A stretch of 64,000 bases of DNA from Jimgerdemannia flammicorona (GCA_003990745.1 RBNI01000001.1:27367-91366); one strand, 5' to 3'. Shown: positions 12,946 through 24,820, numbered from the stretch's first letter. Notes: generated from the letters alone by a model not told the origin. Program-made: numbers and translations.

Positions 12946-13079
12946 TGGTCTGTCCTCAGACTGTCCTTTAGTCATCATCTCAGTATGGATAAGCATCTTC
13001 TGCATCAATACCTGTTCTATTATCTTCATCATCTGTACCATGGTTGCTCTATTCCAAGGGTTCTTCTTCTTCCTCTGGG

Positions 13080-14580
13080 AATAGGATTTCAACAGCATTG
13101 ATGATGCTCTGGTAGGTGGCTAGGTTTATTCCTTATACATCATGCCAGGAGAATTATGCTTGTATCAGGGCTACAGGGTTTCACTTATAAAGGGTATACA
13201 GCCTGTCTGCAGTAGTGGCATTTCTTCTTAATAGTCCTGTGGTATTTCTGATATATGTTTATTCCAGGACTAGGAGGTTCTGCAATTATTCTCCAATGGC
13301 ATAATGGGCCTAGAGTTGGTGGACCTGTAGCAACCATCTGGCTAGGACAAGATTCGCTTGGTGAATCTGGATCTTTTGGAGAGTATTCCTATTGACTTCT
13401 TAGAATTAGGGTAGGGGAATGGGCAGTGATTGAAATGAGCTAAGAATAAGAGTTTGAAGGTAGTTGTCAACTCTCTGATTCATGATATAGGGAAAGGTAT
13501 ATCTTGAGGCGATTGATGTATATTAGTGTTCTGAGAGTTTGTCTATCCATGCTTCTTAAATAGATGCTGGTTCCTCTGATGTTGTGTATAAGATAAAGTC
13601 CTTCCCATTTGGGTTCCAGTTTGGCAGCAAAATTTGTTTCAATTATACTTCTCCAAACTAATACTCGATCTCCAATCTTGATCTTCTAATCCTTCTGTCT
13701 TTGGTTATAGTACTTCTTTTGTCTTTCTTGGGCTTTGATAATCTGACCTTGGGCCTGATTACATAACTGTTCTGCCTTCTTGAGAAGATCTCCAAGGTTC
13801 TTATGGTCAGCAGTTCTCATTTTCTTGGCAAACATCATTTCAAATGGCTTTTGTTTGGTTGAGGCAGCAGGGGTGTTCCAAATTTCCCATAGGATCTCAG
13901 GTAAGCAGAGGTTCCAATTGGTAGAATTGACTCAGATAAGTCCTTTCTTAATGGTCTGGTTCATCCTTTCTGTCATACCATTGGTCTGAGGGTGGTATGA
14001 TGTGGTCCATTTGAGATGTATCTTGTGAATTTAAGCATAACTTGTGATTATATTATTGATGAATTCTGTGCCTCGGTCAGAGATGAGTTCTTCTGGGGGT
14101 CCATATCTGAGTGTGAGTCTATGGAGAAGGCCTACAATGGTTAGGGCATCCACAATTTCTATTGAGAAAGCCTCAGGCCACTTGGTCAGATGTTCCACAA
14201 ATATAAGGATATATTTGTTTCTTCTTGGTGTAACTGGTAGAGGTCTAATTACATCTATTCCCCATCTCTGAAAGATGTTATCTGGTGGTGCGATTGGTTG
14301 TAGTAGTGCTTGATAGTTCTTCCTTCCTTGGTACTTCTGACAGGTGTCCCATTTCTTGAGTATATCCCAGACTTGTATTCTAAGGTTGGGCCAATGTTGG
14401 TATGTTGTTTGCAGCTTTTCTTCTACATTCGCCTGTCCTTGGTGGGCTTTCTGATGTTCTTTTTGGATGAGATCTTCTTGTGCCTTGATGGCCTGAGGAG
14501 CTTCTTTTAGGGTGTAGTTCCTCAGGACACCCTTCTTCTGATTCATTGGGGTTGGTGGGAAAGTACATCAACATTGTTGT
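13080..14580 (-). pseudogene. Integrase and C-terminal module of element A2
   Basis: The longest open piece is 14546-14031 (171 codons). It carries a zinc-binding region where HQKAHQGQ and DTCQKYQ remain (one Cys of the HHCC set appears lost), the first catalytic Asp in RWGIDVIRPLP and the second in ELISDRGTEF. Beyond it the frame continues brokenly with a plausible TSYHPQTNG-like stretch. Near 13620-13560 PKWEGLYLI is a GPY/F-like module. No chromodomain is visible, unlike elements B and C. Integrase would insert the cDNA. Confidence 0.8.
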
Positions 14581-14589
14581 GGGCTTTCT

Positions 14590-14960
14590 CTGCTTTGTAG
14601 ATGATAGTGATTTTGTAATCCTGAAGAATAAGGATCTATTGGGCTAGAATTCCAGTTAGTTCCTTGTGGTTGAATAACCATTTGAGGGCTGTATGGTCTG
14701 TAATCAGGGTGAATCTTTTTCTGATGAGGTAATGCTTGAACAGGGTGACTGCCCATATGACTGCAAGACATTCCAGTTTGGTGCTACCATAGTTTATCTG
14801 CTGCTGATTGGTAGCTCTGCTTGCATAAGCTATCATATGGTGCTGTTGGTCAGGTCCTTCTTGGGCTAGAACTGCTCCTAGGCCATCTTTGGAAGCATCT
14901 GTATACAGGATGAATAGCTTCTGTAGATTGGGGCACACAAGGATTGGTACTGTAGTCATG
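14590..14960 (-). pseudogene. RNase H of element A2
   Basis: Open for 107 codons (14959-14636). Contains LYTDASKDGLGAVLAQ (first catalytic Asp), STKLECLAVIWAV (catalytic Glu) and LITDHTALKWL (Asp), the usual Ty3 RNase H signature, followed by the connection into integrase. It degrades the RNA strand of the RNA/DNA hybrid. The end of the frame is broken by a CAG-to-TAG-like stop. Confidence 0.85.
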
Positions 14961-15059
14961 TGGTTCTTGAGTTCTTTAAAGGCTTTTTCTTGTAATTCTG
15001 TCTATTTAAATGGCACTCCTTTCTTGAGAAGGATTCAGATTGGGGCAGCGATTTGGGCA

Positions 15060-15780
15060 AAGTCCTTAATAAATCTTCAGTAGTAGGATACTAGCATCAG
15101 GAATGATAGTGTTTCCTTTGGGGTCTTGGGTACTGACCAATTGTTGATCTTCTCGGGTTTCTTTGGGTCTGCATGGGTTTCTTCTTTTGAAACTATGAAT
15201 CCTAGGAATTCAAGTTTCTGTTTTCCAAAGTAGCATTTCTTTACATTTAATCTCAGGTGGTTCTTATGGGTAAGCTTGAAGAATTCCTCCAGGTGGTGTA
15301 GGTGTTCTTCGAAATTTGCTGAATAGATGTTGGAATCATCCATATATACAATCAGGCAGTGGTAGATCAAAGGGGCATAGACTGAATTCATCATCCTCTG
15401 GAAGGTGGGGGGTGCATTGCAAAGTCCAAAGGGCATTCAGAGGTATTCAAACAGTTTTCCTAGAGTAAGAAAGGCTGTCTTTTGAATGTCTTTGAGGTCT
15501 ATGGGGATCTCATAGAATCCTGCAAAGAGGTCCATACTGCTGAAGTATCTGGCATCTTGTAACTGGTCCAAAAGGTCATTGATTCTGGGCAAGGGATAGG
15601 TATCTTTCTTGGTGACTGAATTGAGTTTCCTGTAATCCACGCAAAGTCTCCATCCCTCTTTCTTTGGTACAATAAGTATAGGGCTGGCCCAAGGGCTGAT
15701 AGAAGGTTGGATGACTCCATTGTCTAAGAGTTCTTGAATGTGCTCTTTTTCGAATGTTTTCAGGTGATGGGGTATTCTAT
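15060..15780 (-). pseudogene. Reverse transcriptase of element A2
   Basis: Two open pieces in the same frame, 15640-15437 (67 codons) and 15436-15077 (119 codons), are separated by a stop in the motif just before MPFGLCNAPPTFQRMM. Motifs: [22 protein letters not shown] (first catalytic Asp), PFGLCNAPPTFQ, VYMDDSNIYS (catalytic YMDD), LGFIVS. This is a standard Ty3 RT, although YMDD followed by SNIYS instead of the usual ILI(F/Y)S is distinctive and shared with element A3. Confidence 0.87.
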
Positions 15781-16345
15781 AGGGTTTCTGTCAGATGGGT
15801 ATTGCATTTCCTGTATTTATGCTGTGATGATATAATGGGTTGTATGGCAGGTTGCCATAATCGGTGGTGAAGATATCTTGATATTTGTTGAGAAGTTATA
15901 CTAGTTGTTGCTGTTGTTGGGGTATCAATTCTTCTCCAATATTGGTGGAAGGCTTCACTGTTTCCTGGGTCGCAGAGGGGCCTTTCCTTTCTTCTGGGAC
16001 CTTTGCCATTTCCTGATAGGTTTAGTTTGTAAACTTCCCTATAAGTTTGGTTGAGAAAAGGCACCAAATGTCCTATGATGGTTCCTTTCAGCAAGATGAT
16101 GGTCTCCCAACTTTGGTTGGTTGCTCGGAAGTGTACTGGATTCATCTTGTCAGGGAATGTGTGTCCCTCTATGTCCAGGTATGGGATATCTTCCTTGGGT
16201 TCAAAGAAAAGATTTCTGGGGTTGAGTGGTACAAAGATTTCGAAAGTAGCTTATTCCCTGGACTCCAGAATGAGATTTTTGTGCAGTCTGACTGGTTGCC
16301 AGTACACTTGTTGGAGAGCATTTCTCTTGAGGTAGTTGACTTGAA
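15777..16345 (-). pseudogene. Linker between dUTPase and RT of element A2
   Basis: Continues from the dUTPase frame with KKEVHLLQVNYLKRNALQQ, then a partly open piece 16145-15777 holding NQSWETIILLKGTIIGHLVP and FLNQTYREVY. The same text occurs in element A3 (50511-50197), so it belongs to the polyprotein. I do not recognise a named domain. It occupies the place of the protease-RT linker. Confidence 0.55.
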
Positions 16346-16724
16346 GGAGATGTACTTCCTTCTTGTCTGAACTTCCAAATCCTTTAGCTTGCCTTGTTCC
16401 TTTAGTTAGTTCAGATACTTCCTGTAATTGCAGAGTCCTAACCTTCATGAAAACTGCTTGGACAATCTTCTGTCCTCTAATAATTTGGTGCTATTCTGCA
16501 TTGCTGTTGTATAGAATGACCTTGATTTCACCTATATATCCTGGGTCAATGGTTCCTCCTTCTATGGTTATTCCTTGTCTGGCAAGTCCAGACCTTGAGG
16601 TCAATTAGATGTAAGCTCCTTGGGGTGGCTGTATGGCTAATCTAGTTCTGATCATAAAGGTTTTTCCAGGCTTAATAGATTTATCCTCCAGGCTGTGAAG
16701 ATCATACCCTACATCCTCTGGGTG
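16345..16724 (-). pseudogene. dUTPase domain in the polyprotein of element A2
   Basis: In one frame on the minus strand all five trimeric dUTPase motifs can be read in order: I, PEDVGYDLHS; II, TSRSGLARQGI; III, GGTIDPGYIGEIKVILYN; IV, GQKIVQAVF; V, an altered but recognisable TRQAKGFGSSDK (family: RGxxGFGST). Motif spacing gives about 120 residues, normal for the family. Two stops (TAA before LTSRSG, TAG before HQII) both fit CAA or CAG/TGG changes. dUTPase hydrolyses dUTP to dUMP, which would keep uracil out of the cDNA. It lies downstream of the zinc-rich region and upstream of RT. Confidence 0.87.
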
Positions 16725-17099
16725 GGCTTTGGTTGGGGGTTTGGCCTTGGGGTGCAGTAGGACATACTGGGTGATATCCTTGCTGAGTTCAGGCTTTCCT
16801 AAGGCTGAAGCTCCACTGGCGGAGAGCCTCTAAGCTCTAAGATTGAGGTGTGGCCATCTGGCTCCAGTAGAGAGGTCTTGGAGGTAGTTGATTCTCCTTC
16901 TTCCTGTAGGGTCAAGGGCTTTCATGAAGTTGGTGGCATCTTCTGCCCATCCTTAGCAGGTTGTATATCTGATGAGGACTAGGATGTCTTCACCTAAATC
17001 ATAGATCTTGAGAGTCCTTCTTCCTGGCTTTTTTGTCTGGCTTTTTCAGATCTGGCTTTTTCAGATCTGACTTTGGTTATCTCCTCTCTTCAAGGTGTG

Positions 17100-17200
17100 G
17101 ATTGCAACATCATGACTGAGATGGATCTTCTGATGCCTGCAGTCTCGGCAGTCTAGGTGTCTTCCATGGTTACAAAATCCCATTGCTCAGAAATGATATT
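17100..17200 (-). pseudogene. Knuckle-like Cys/His segment of element A2
   Basis: The minus strand reads GFCNHGRHLDCRDCRHQKIH. The Cys and His spacing suggests a small zinc-binding module but does not match the classical CCHC pattern exactly. The counterpart at about 51350-51400 in element A3 is similar. Confidence 0.4.
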
Positions 17201-17479
17201 CCTGGTTATTGATCTCTTGTTGTCTTGGGAAACAATACTCATCTTGGTTGTAGGTGGGTGGAAGAGTAGACAAGGGATATATTTCTGTCTGGATGAAGAA
17301 GTCTTGTCCCCTGAATCAGCTTTGTAACTTGGTGGTAATTTCTTAGAAGATAGTTGACTGTGTAAGTATGTTTGGAGGTTCTGGTCTCTGGGGTCTCTGT
17401 CTTTCCTGTTGGTCTAGTAAATGGTACTGATAGCAGTAGTCTCAGAGAGAGTGAAAGACCATTTGGTGTAGACATCTTC

Positions 17480-17920
17480 CTAGCCAAAAAGTCTTTTTTT
17501 GATGAGTTTCCTTCTTGGGGATAATGGTGATTGTACTGAGTCCTTCTTCCATATTCCAAGGGTCATTGTCTTCAGGTGGTGTCCAATGAGGATCATCCCA
17601 GGGAATGAGTTCAGGGACCTCTTCTTCAGGTGCTTCTTGTTCAGAGACTTCTTGATCAGAAGTTTCTTCTTCCTCAGATGATTCTTGACCCCAAATTGCT
17701 TATACTTCAGCAGCTTTGGTTGCAGGTGTTTCTGGAACATGTCTGCATTTCTTCTTCTTCTTTCTGTACTCTGGGCAGGCTGTACCAGGCAATTTCCTTG
17801 TTCCCATGATCTTGAAGGAGTGCTCAGGATACTTGTGTCTCTTGAGGCAGGTAGGGCATCCTTTGGCTTCTCCTGCAATAGTTCCAATGGTGATGGGGAT
17901 GGTGTTCTTAGCCCACACAT
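17480..17920 (-). pseudogene. Cys/Lys-rich and acidic segment of element A2
   Basis: Two frames stay open here. The one in line with its neighbours (17918-17700) holds a Cys-rich block, CPTCLKRHKYPEHSF, then PGTACPEYRKKKKKCRH, followed by an acidic stretch (SSEEEETSDQEVSEQE). Four cysteines in pairs with intervening histidines suggest a zinc ribbon. Its position after the protease and before the dUTPase is unusual for Ty3 elements. Function unknown, possibly nucleic-acid binding. Confidence 0.5.
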
Positions 17921-18059
17921 TGTCTTCTGGTCTGTTATCTACCAGGTTAATTCGGGAATTGAGTCTGGGATCATTTCCATCTTCAAATTCTTCCTCTTCT
18001 TCTGTGGTAGATTCTTCACTGCTGGCATATTCTTCCTAAATAATGACCTTCTTCTTCTT

Positions 18060-18460
18060 CTTTGATTGCTTGTAACTGGTCACCTTAACTCTATATTTCT
18101 TGCCTCGGTAATCAAACTTGAGTACTTGTTGGCCAATATTAACAACTGCATTCATTTCCTTCATCCAGTTGGTGCTAAGAATCATGTCATAGGTGACAGC
18201 TTTGGTGACAACAGCTTTGGGGATGGAGAACTGAATGTGTCCAAGAGAGATAGTAATATTTCGTACTTCTCCAAGAGGTTGAGTTCAGGCTCCATCTGCT
18301 ACTATGATGCTGAGGTTGGATAGTCCATCAATGGGCCATTGAAGGGTATCTAGGAACTGTTTGGTAATGATACATACAGCTGCTCCTGTGTCTATGAGGA
18401 TCTTCACCTTTTGTCCTCCAATATCTCTATATAGGTAGATGCTGACATGTCTTTCAGCTG
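18060..18460 (-). pseudogene. Aspartic protease of element A2
   Basis: Minus-strand frame with VKILIDTGAAVCII at about 18417-18376, the D-T-G active site intact, followed by SLGHIQFSIPKAVV and the flap-like region, ending near YDMILSTNWMKEMNAVV (about 18195-18145), a typical retropepsin ILGxxWL-like end. Continues into YRVKVTSYKQSKKKKV. It would process Gag-Pol. The same site is destroyed in A1 and altered (DTGIA) in A3. Confidence 0.78.
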
Positions 18461-18959
18461 CCTGAACAGAGATGGAAACTGGTTCTTGCTATGGGATTGG
18501 GACTCAGCCAGTACTAGACCTGGTGGTTCTCAGCAATTTGTTTCAGACTCCAGCTGGTGTCAATTGCAGGAACTGCAGGAGGGAAACTTCCATCTTGGCC
18601 TCTTGGATCTTCTGCCAGGCTTCATTGTAGATGTCTCTAGACATGGTCTTTAGGGTATACTTTTTCTTGGGCTTTGGGGCAACAGGTTCCTGTTCTTCTT
18701 GTTCCATTTCTTCATCCTCTGGTGGCAACTTGTTTGTTTTGGGAACAAAAGGTGAAGAGGTTCAGGGAAGTATTTCTACCTGTTCTTCTTCATATTCTTC
18801 ATCTTCTTCTTGGATAATTCTTCTGCTGATATTCCTGGATGGCCTTCCCACAGGTCTCTTCCTTTTCTCTGCTGGGTAAACTGTTTTTTGAGAGGTGACC
18901 TTAGTAGAGTATAAGTTTAGGTCACTATAGTCTTCACTGTTGCTTGCTTCCTCAAAATC

Positions 18960-20440
18960 TTCTACAGAATGGGCTTCAGTCTTCTTGTACTGAGTGTCAT
19001 TCCTTTAGTTTGGTGGTTCTGGGTCCCTTTGGTCACTTCTTTTGTTGTCACATTTAGTGGCATAGTGTCTGAATTGTCCACAGTGGAAGCATTGGACTTG
19101 GGCTCTGTCTTGGATAGGGTATCTTCTCTCTTCTTGCTAATAACTCCTGTTATCTCTGAGTGGATAACCTTGGCTCCTCTGTGGTGGGTATCCTCTATTG
19201 TCTTGGTAGCTCTGATTTTCACATGTAGTGAGTTTTTCAATCTGTCAAACCAATTGATCCAACTTGGAGCTGAGGTCTTGGATTTCACTTCTGTCCTTCT
19301 TTTCTTCCTTGGCTGGCCTTCTTTATTCTGATCTTTCTTGTCCTTGGAGAAGTCCTTGTAGGACTTTGACCAGGGTGTCTTCTTTCTCTTCTTTCCTATC
19401 ATGATCACTTCAGGTAGTTCCTTGTCTGACATCAAAGAATCCTTGGGCTGTATCTACTTGCTCTTCGGACCTTCTGATGCCTAGGGTGTAGACATACTGG
19501 GCAATATTTGGGGAAATTCCATTCATGAAGATCATTGGACCAATGATGTCCTAATTGGTGGCATTGAACCCAGTAGTATGCATTCTCTTCTGAATTCTTG
19601 TGAAGAAGACTCTGGGTAATTCTCCAAGATTCATCTTCATCCCCATGATAGATTCCTGAGCCTTATAGCAGGTTTCATTTCCTGCATACTTTTCAATGAG
19701 CCAGTGGACCATGGCCACATATTCTAGCTTATAAGATAGTGCTGCTTGTATCTGTTTTGCCAATTCTGAATCCGGATTGTTTGCTGTTTGGTGGAAAATT
19801 CCTCTGGCTGGTTCTCTGAGCTGAGCCTTGTAAATGGCAATTTTTCTTTCATCTGAGAGATTCCTCAGGGCTGCAATTCCTTCAATTCCATCAAGGAATT
19901 CTCTGGGGTCTTCCTCTGAGTATCCTGCAAAGGTTGGCAATGAGGTGGCCATTTCATTGTCACTTTCTTCTGATTTTGGTTCTGGTTCGGATTCTGATTC
20001 TGATTTGCTTTCTGAACTGTCACTGGAGGTGGGGATGCTTGGGTATCCTGAGGATAGTGTTCTGGACCTTGGATGAAGTGGAATAAGTCTAGGTATTCTT
20101 GTAGGAGCTACTTCTAACTCTGCAAGGGGTTGTGGTAAAGGTTCTATTGATGAAATTGGTGGAGCTGATATGGGGCATCTGGCTGTAAGGTCTTGGGTTC
20201 ATGTGATAAGATCTTCTAGTTCTTGTGCAAGTTCTTCAAAATCTCTAGCAGAACTGTCTATATTGTCTGGTTGATCTGGTTGGGGATTTTGGGCTGTACT
20301 GCCTTCTGGTTGAGAACCTTCTGATGCTGGGTAGTTGGTAAGTCTTGATGTGATTACTTCTCTTCCTGTCTAGATACTGATAATAACTAGTTCTCCTATA
20401 GTGGCAGAGGTTGGTATAGTATCAAATATATCCAGTTTGA
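18960..20440 (-). pseudogene. gag of element A2
   Basis: The best open piece, 19952-19551 (133 codons), starts MATSLPTFAGYSEEDPREF and continues with FHQTANNPDSELAKQ and MNLGELPRVFFTRIQKRM, a typical Ty3 gag core. Upstream the frame has a Ser/Glu-rich tail, so the true start is probably near 20100-20440. Downstream 19435-18962 (157 codons) is Lys/Thr-rich (KKRKKTPWSKSYKDF). No CCHC knuckle is clear within this gag. Confidence 0.72.
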
Positions 20441-20505
20441 CTGTGGGTTCTTATGAGCTGAAAAGTCATGTTGATTTTTGAAATATTCCCAGTTGAGCTC
20501 CCAAC

Positions 20506-21638
20506 TGTAATATGCCAGCTCAATGGAGGCAAATTACAAGATTGGAGATTGATGTAGTTTGGCTTGAGCCCCCAGTTACTTTGTTAAAAAGCAACAAAAT
20601 GTTCTTGGTATTTAGTGGTATAATAGTCAAGATCTGGATACTATGTGAGCAGTTTTCTTTTTGGGATAGATTCTTGGGTGTAGTGGCAATTTGTGTGTAC
20701 ATGAATGGGTTTCCTTCTTGGGTCAACTGGGAATTGGTAGGATTTCGTGTATAGCATGATGATTTCCAAAAGTATGTGATTTCTGTGTGACAATCTCTGT
20801 GTAGTGTGATGATCTCTGTATAACGATCCTGTGTAGCATGAGCAGATTCCTTATATGGGACATTCTGATAATTTAGTAGATAACTCGATTTGGCTCACTG
20901 GAAATTGTATGGCATGGGTTCTTATTACTGAAAATAATACTAGTAGTGGATATCTCAATAACTCAGGCTCACTGGGAGTGATGAATGATTTTGGCAGTGG
21001 ATAACTTAGAAATGGCGGATGATACAGATTCTTCCTGTATCAGTAAACTTCTCAAAAATGGTGGCTTAACTGAGAATTAACTTGGATGATGCAGATTCTT
21101 CCTAAATCAGCAGCTTCAACTGGGAAATTGCAGTGAAGTTCTTCCTTGAACTTGGGCAGCAAGATTAGCTTTGTATTGGAAAGTGGATCAGAGTGGAAGA
21201 GAAGAGAACTAAGCTCACAACTTCTTGGCAATGGCTCATTGGCAGGCATATCTCCTAAGTATTGCAATCCTTCCTAAATCAAGTGGCTTTTGGCAGGCAT
21301 TTCTCCTAAGTATACCAGACAATTGACTTTTGCTTTGGTTTGTATTCAACTTTTGGACTGAGGTTTATTCACTCTTGTCTCTGGGGTAATTTATACAAGT
21401 TGGTTGCTATCTGGTTGCTATGTGGCTAACTATAGATTTGCTACTTATGGTAAGTTGTGCAGGTCCAGTACAGGTGTGCAGATCTTATACAGATATACCT
21501 TATCTGGTAGTCTGGCTATTTATACAGTTTCTGCAGCAATGGTTACTGGTTACTATACTGTGTGTTCATGTTATCTGACTAATTGTTCATGTCATCTAGC
21601 TAAGATATAATTTGGGTGGTATGTCTTGGTTTGTCACA
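20506..21638 (-). repeat. 5' LTR of element A2 (high-coordinate copy)
   Basis: Begins TGTAATATGCCAGCTC and ends TTGTCACA on the plus strand, paired with 11776-12927. Its inner neighbour GAGCTCCCAAC is the primer-binding region. The consensus from the other copies read on the minus strand, TTTGGGGGCTCAACTGGG, contains a TGG as expected next to an LTR. Confidence 0.85.
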
Positions 21639-21639
21639 A

Positions 21640-23660
21640 CACATATGCATGAATTATATTTACACACAAGCTGTTTCAACATTTAGTCACCTGCTCACTA
21701 GCAATAGAAAAAATATGTTCAGATGGAACAGATGTCACCAAAATAGCAAGATAATTATGAGCCATTCATGAAAGATTAGGATATACTGACTGATTTCATC
21801 ACCACCAATCTAGTATATCTATATAAGGATCAGCTGGATTCTCTGACAAATAACTGAAACAGAGAAATATGAGTAAAAATTAACCAAGCTAACCAAAAAA
21901 CATAAAAACAACACTCACTATTCAAGCTTATTATCTATATTGATACACTGTTTCTTCTCATATATTGAGTTGATAAAATCATCAGCATCATGGAATATTG
22001 AGAGTATAATGACAGTATTAACAGACTTATACTTTTTTTCCCAGATATATTCTATCTGATTCTTTCATTTATTAATTAAGGATTTTTTCCATTGCTTACA
22101 ATGAAAATAATACATGTTGATATATAGATCTAAGGCTGAAGCTATACTGTATAATAGTGTCATCTTGCAGTAGTACTTTAGAAGTTTCATATATGCATTC
22201 TCAGCAGCAGTAAGCATTATCTATAAAAAATAAAAAATAAATGAAAATATATATATATTACTTCCCAATTACTTACTAAATTAGTTCCTAAATTTATAAA
22301 TAAAATTACTTTCAAAATCATATATATACCTGATTAAAATGTTCACTAGTTTGATATATATCAATGATATCTTTGAGATGATCACATAGCTGATTAAATA
22401 GTGGGATAACAGCCACTATTGTAGGATACTTCAAAGCTGACATCATGGTTGTCACTTTGGCAAAAGGTTCGAGAAATTGGCAAATCAATTCAAATTGTTG
22501 CCATACATCTTCAGATATATTGCTCATTTGCTTATCTATGGTACACAATATATCCAAGCCCTATTTGGATATAATATCAATTTATTTAGTACCAAAATAC
22601 TTCTGAATCATATTCCAAAATCTATATAAATAGATTTAAAATCTTACCTTATAAATCTCCAGAGCATGTGCTAACATTTCATATGTAGAACTCTATCTCA
22701 TTGTAACATCTAAGAGAGGCTTCAAAATGGAAATTCCAGAGGATTTACAGACTTTTACCAGTTGTACTTGTTCTTTATCAACTCCTATAGCTTTCCAATA
22801 GGCTCACTAAGAGAACCAAGAGTATCATGAATGATGAGATTCAATACATATCTGAAACAGCATATATGAGCAAGTGGATGATAGAGATTCTCAAATAGAG
22901 TATCATTGTTACTGATATTATTACACATAACAGCAATGATTTGATTGTCACTAGACAATAAATCATCTATTATCAGCTCCAGACTTTTCGCAAGATTGGC
23001 ACCCATATGTATTATTTCACTGATATTCATAAAGTCTAAAATAATGTCATATATCTTCCAATCACTGTTAATCCAATGGGCTATTATTCCAAGAAAGGCC
23101 TTGATGTTAACATCTGATGTCCAACAATCAAGTGTAAGTAACACCTTTGACTTGAGCCCTACTAGCCTTGCTTTTACTTGAGTCTACAATAGTTTGAATT
23201 CCTTTTGAATAACTCATGAAATTGTATCAGCTGATAGAAGGGCCAGATCAGGGTATAATATATGAAGGAGATACTTGAAGCCAGTGTTTTTGATAATAGA
23301 GAATGGCTGATATCCAGTGATAATAAAGTTGGCAATTAACTGATGGAAATTTTCATTACTTAAAGTCTTACTAGTGTGTTCCTATTTGTAATAATAAAAT
23401 TTGATGAATTATTTTTCTAATAATCTCCTAAGTACTTCTCAAATTTCATTCTATCTATACTTACAATATCATCTTTCTTAGACCAGCAAGGATTCTCAGC
23501 ATACTGGAGAGGTAAGAGCATAGTATTGTAATGCTTCTAGAGATATATATCATTTAAGATTGTTGATATTACCATCCTTTGATATAGCTCCAAGTTGTAC
23601 AATGGTTGCAACTGATGAGCTTACTTTGTAAATTCTATTTGAATAGAGAGATATGAGACT
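21640..23660 (-). pseudogene. hAT transposase fossil
   Basis: Transposase of the surrounding hAT element. A BED-like pair CNHC near 23605 is followed by LTLDCWTSDVNIKAFLGI and AHWINSDWKIYDIILDF (23144-22990), and by WQQFELICQFLEPFAKVT (about 22505-22450). The C-terminal hAT dimerisation domain is clear at 21835-21690: ADPYIDILDWW, then YPNLS.MAHNYLAILVTSVPSEHIFSIAS. Stops are mostly TGA where Arg (CGA) is expected. The reading ends just where element A2 was inserted. It would cut and paste the element. Confidence 0.82.
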
Positions 23661-23689
23661 ATATTAGAACCTCAACTACTTACAACCAA

Positions 23690-23760
23690 CCACCCTTATG
23701 ACTGACCACCCTTATGACTGACCACTCTTATGACTGATGAGACCAACCACCTCTATGAAT
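23690..23760 (+). repeat. Tandem repeat, 17-bp unit
   Basis: Three to four copies of CTTATGACTGACCACC-like units inside the hAT element. Confidence 0.7.
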
Positions 23761-23874
23761 ATAATCATTAGCATAATATATAAAACTACCTTTGTGGTAT
23801 GATTCTACACTCAGCTATTACTAGGTTTTGTTTTTATTTTTATTCTTGTGCTCATTGATAATAATGAACTGGTG

Positions 23875-23945
23875 GAGATATCTGATATATCCTCTGATAT
23901 ATCCTCCGATATTTCCTCTGATATATCATCTGATAGTTCTGAGAT
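23875..23945 (+). repeat. Tandem repeat, 15-bp unit
   Basis: About four copies of GATATATCCTCTGAT with single-base variants. Confidence 0.7.
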
Positions 23946-24354
23946 TTCTCTTAAATATACTTCTTAATCTTTAGATATTTTGAAAAGTGTTTGATGATGG
24001 TGGGGACTGAAAGCTTGAGTGGGAGGCTGAGAGCTGAAAAGTGGCTAGGAAGTGGCAAGCTAGGGAGTGAAAAACTGGAGAATAAGCTGGGAGAGAATGA
24101 GCTGGGGGGGTAGTGAACTAGGGGGTGGGGAGTTGGAGGAAGGTGGCAAGTGGTGGAGAAAGCCAGGAACTGTGGGGCCTAGAACAGGAGTCAGTGAGCT
24201 GGGCGACAGTGAGATAGAGAGCAGCAAGGTGGCAGTATAAGATATAATAGCCAATAATCAATTATGGATAGAGGATGGATGAATAAATATATACAGGTAG
24301 TGAACTGGTACCCATTATGCAACTGTAAACAGCAAACATACTTTGGAGATTCAG

Positions 24355-24820
24355 TGTATTCTGCATAAGCCCTGATTGAGCAAGGTTTGCAATGATATTT
24401 GAGCAAGGTTTATAGTATATTTGAGTGAGATTTGTAGCAAGGTTCAAGCAAGATTTGCAAGCAAGATTAAAGCAAGATTTGCAAGTAAGATTAAAGTGAG
24501 ATTTGTAAATAAGAGTGAGATTTGCATAAGCCAGGCTTTATAAGCCTTATGCTTGCAAGTCTGGACAAGCTCAGTCATAAGCTGATATGATGTATATATA
24601 AGCTGATATCATGTGATATCAGCTATTGGCTGAGCTTGCAAGTATAAGGCTTACAAAGCCTGGCTTATGCAAATCTCACTTTAATCTTACTTGCAAAATC
24701 TCACTTAAATCTCACTGCAAATCTCACTGCAAATCTCACTCAAATGTACTACAAACCTTGCTCAAATATTGTTGCAAACCTCACTCAATTGGGGCTTATA
24801 CAGAATCTGCTGAATTACAC
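24355..24820. repeat. Long inverted repeat (foldback) 1
   Basis: Arms of about 220 bp facing each other around about 24600. The left arm holds GATTTGCATAAGCCAGGCTT and the right arm carries its complement, AAGCCTGGCTTATGCAAATC. Within each arm short units of the type AGCAAGATTTGCAAGTAAGATTAAAG are repeated. Centre includes AGCTGATATCATGTGATATCAGCT-like sequence. No coding content. Confidence 0.8.

Larger units (their letters stand above)
11776..21638 (-). mobile_element. Ty3/gypsy element A2, full-length, with dUTPase domain
   Basis: Complete minus-strand LTR retrotransposon of 9863 bp nested in the hAT element. LTRs at 11776-12927 and 20506-21638 end in TG...CA. The polypurine tract reads AGTGGGGGCTGA on the minus strand beside the low-coordinate LTR. 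Order along the minus strand: gag, protease, Cys/Lys-rich region, knuckle-like region, dUTPase, RT, RNase H, integrase, GPY/F-like module. Many stops and frame changes, so inactive, but the least decayed of the three family-A copies. No convincing 5-bp target duplication: flanks are TACAT and ACACA. Confidence 0.88.

Noticed and set aside
11771..21643. 5-bp target duplication of element A2
   Set aside because: The flanks TACAT and ACACA do not match well enough, so I claim none, although LTRs and polypurine tract are clear.
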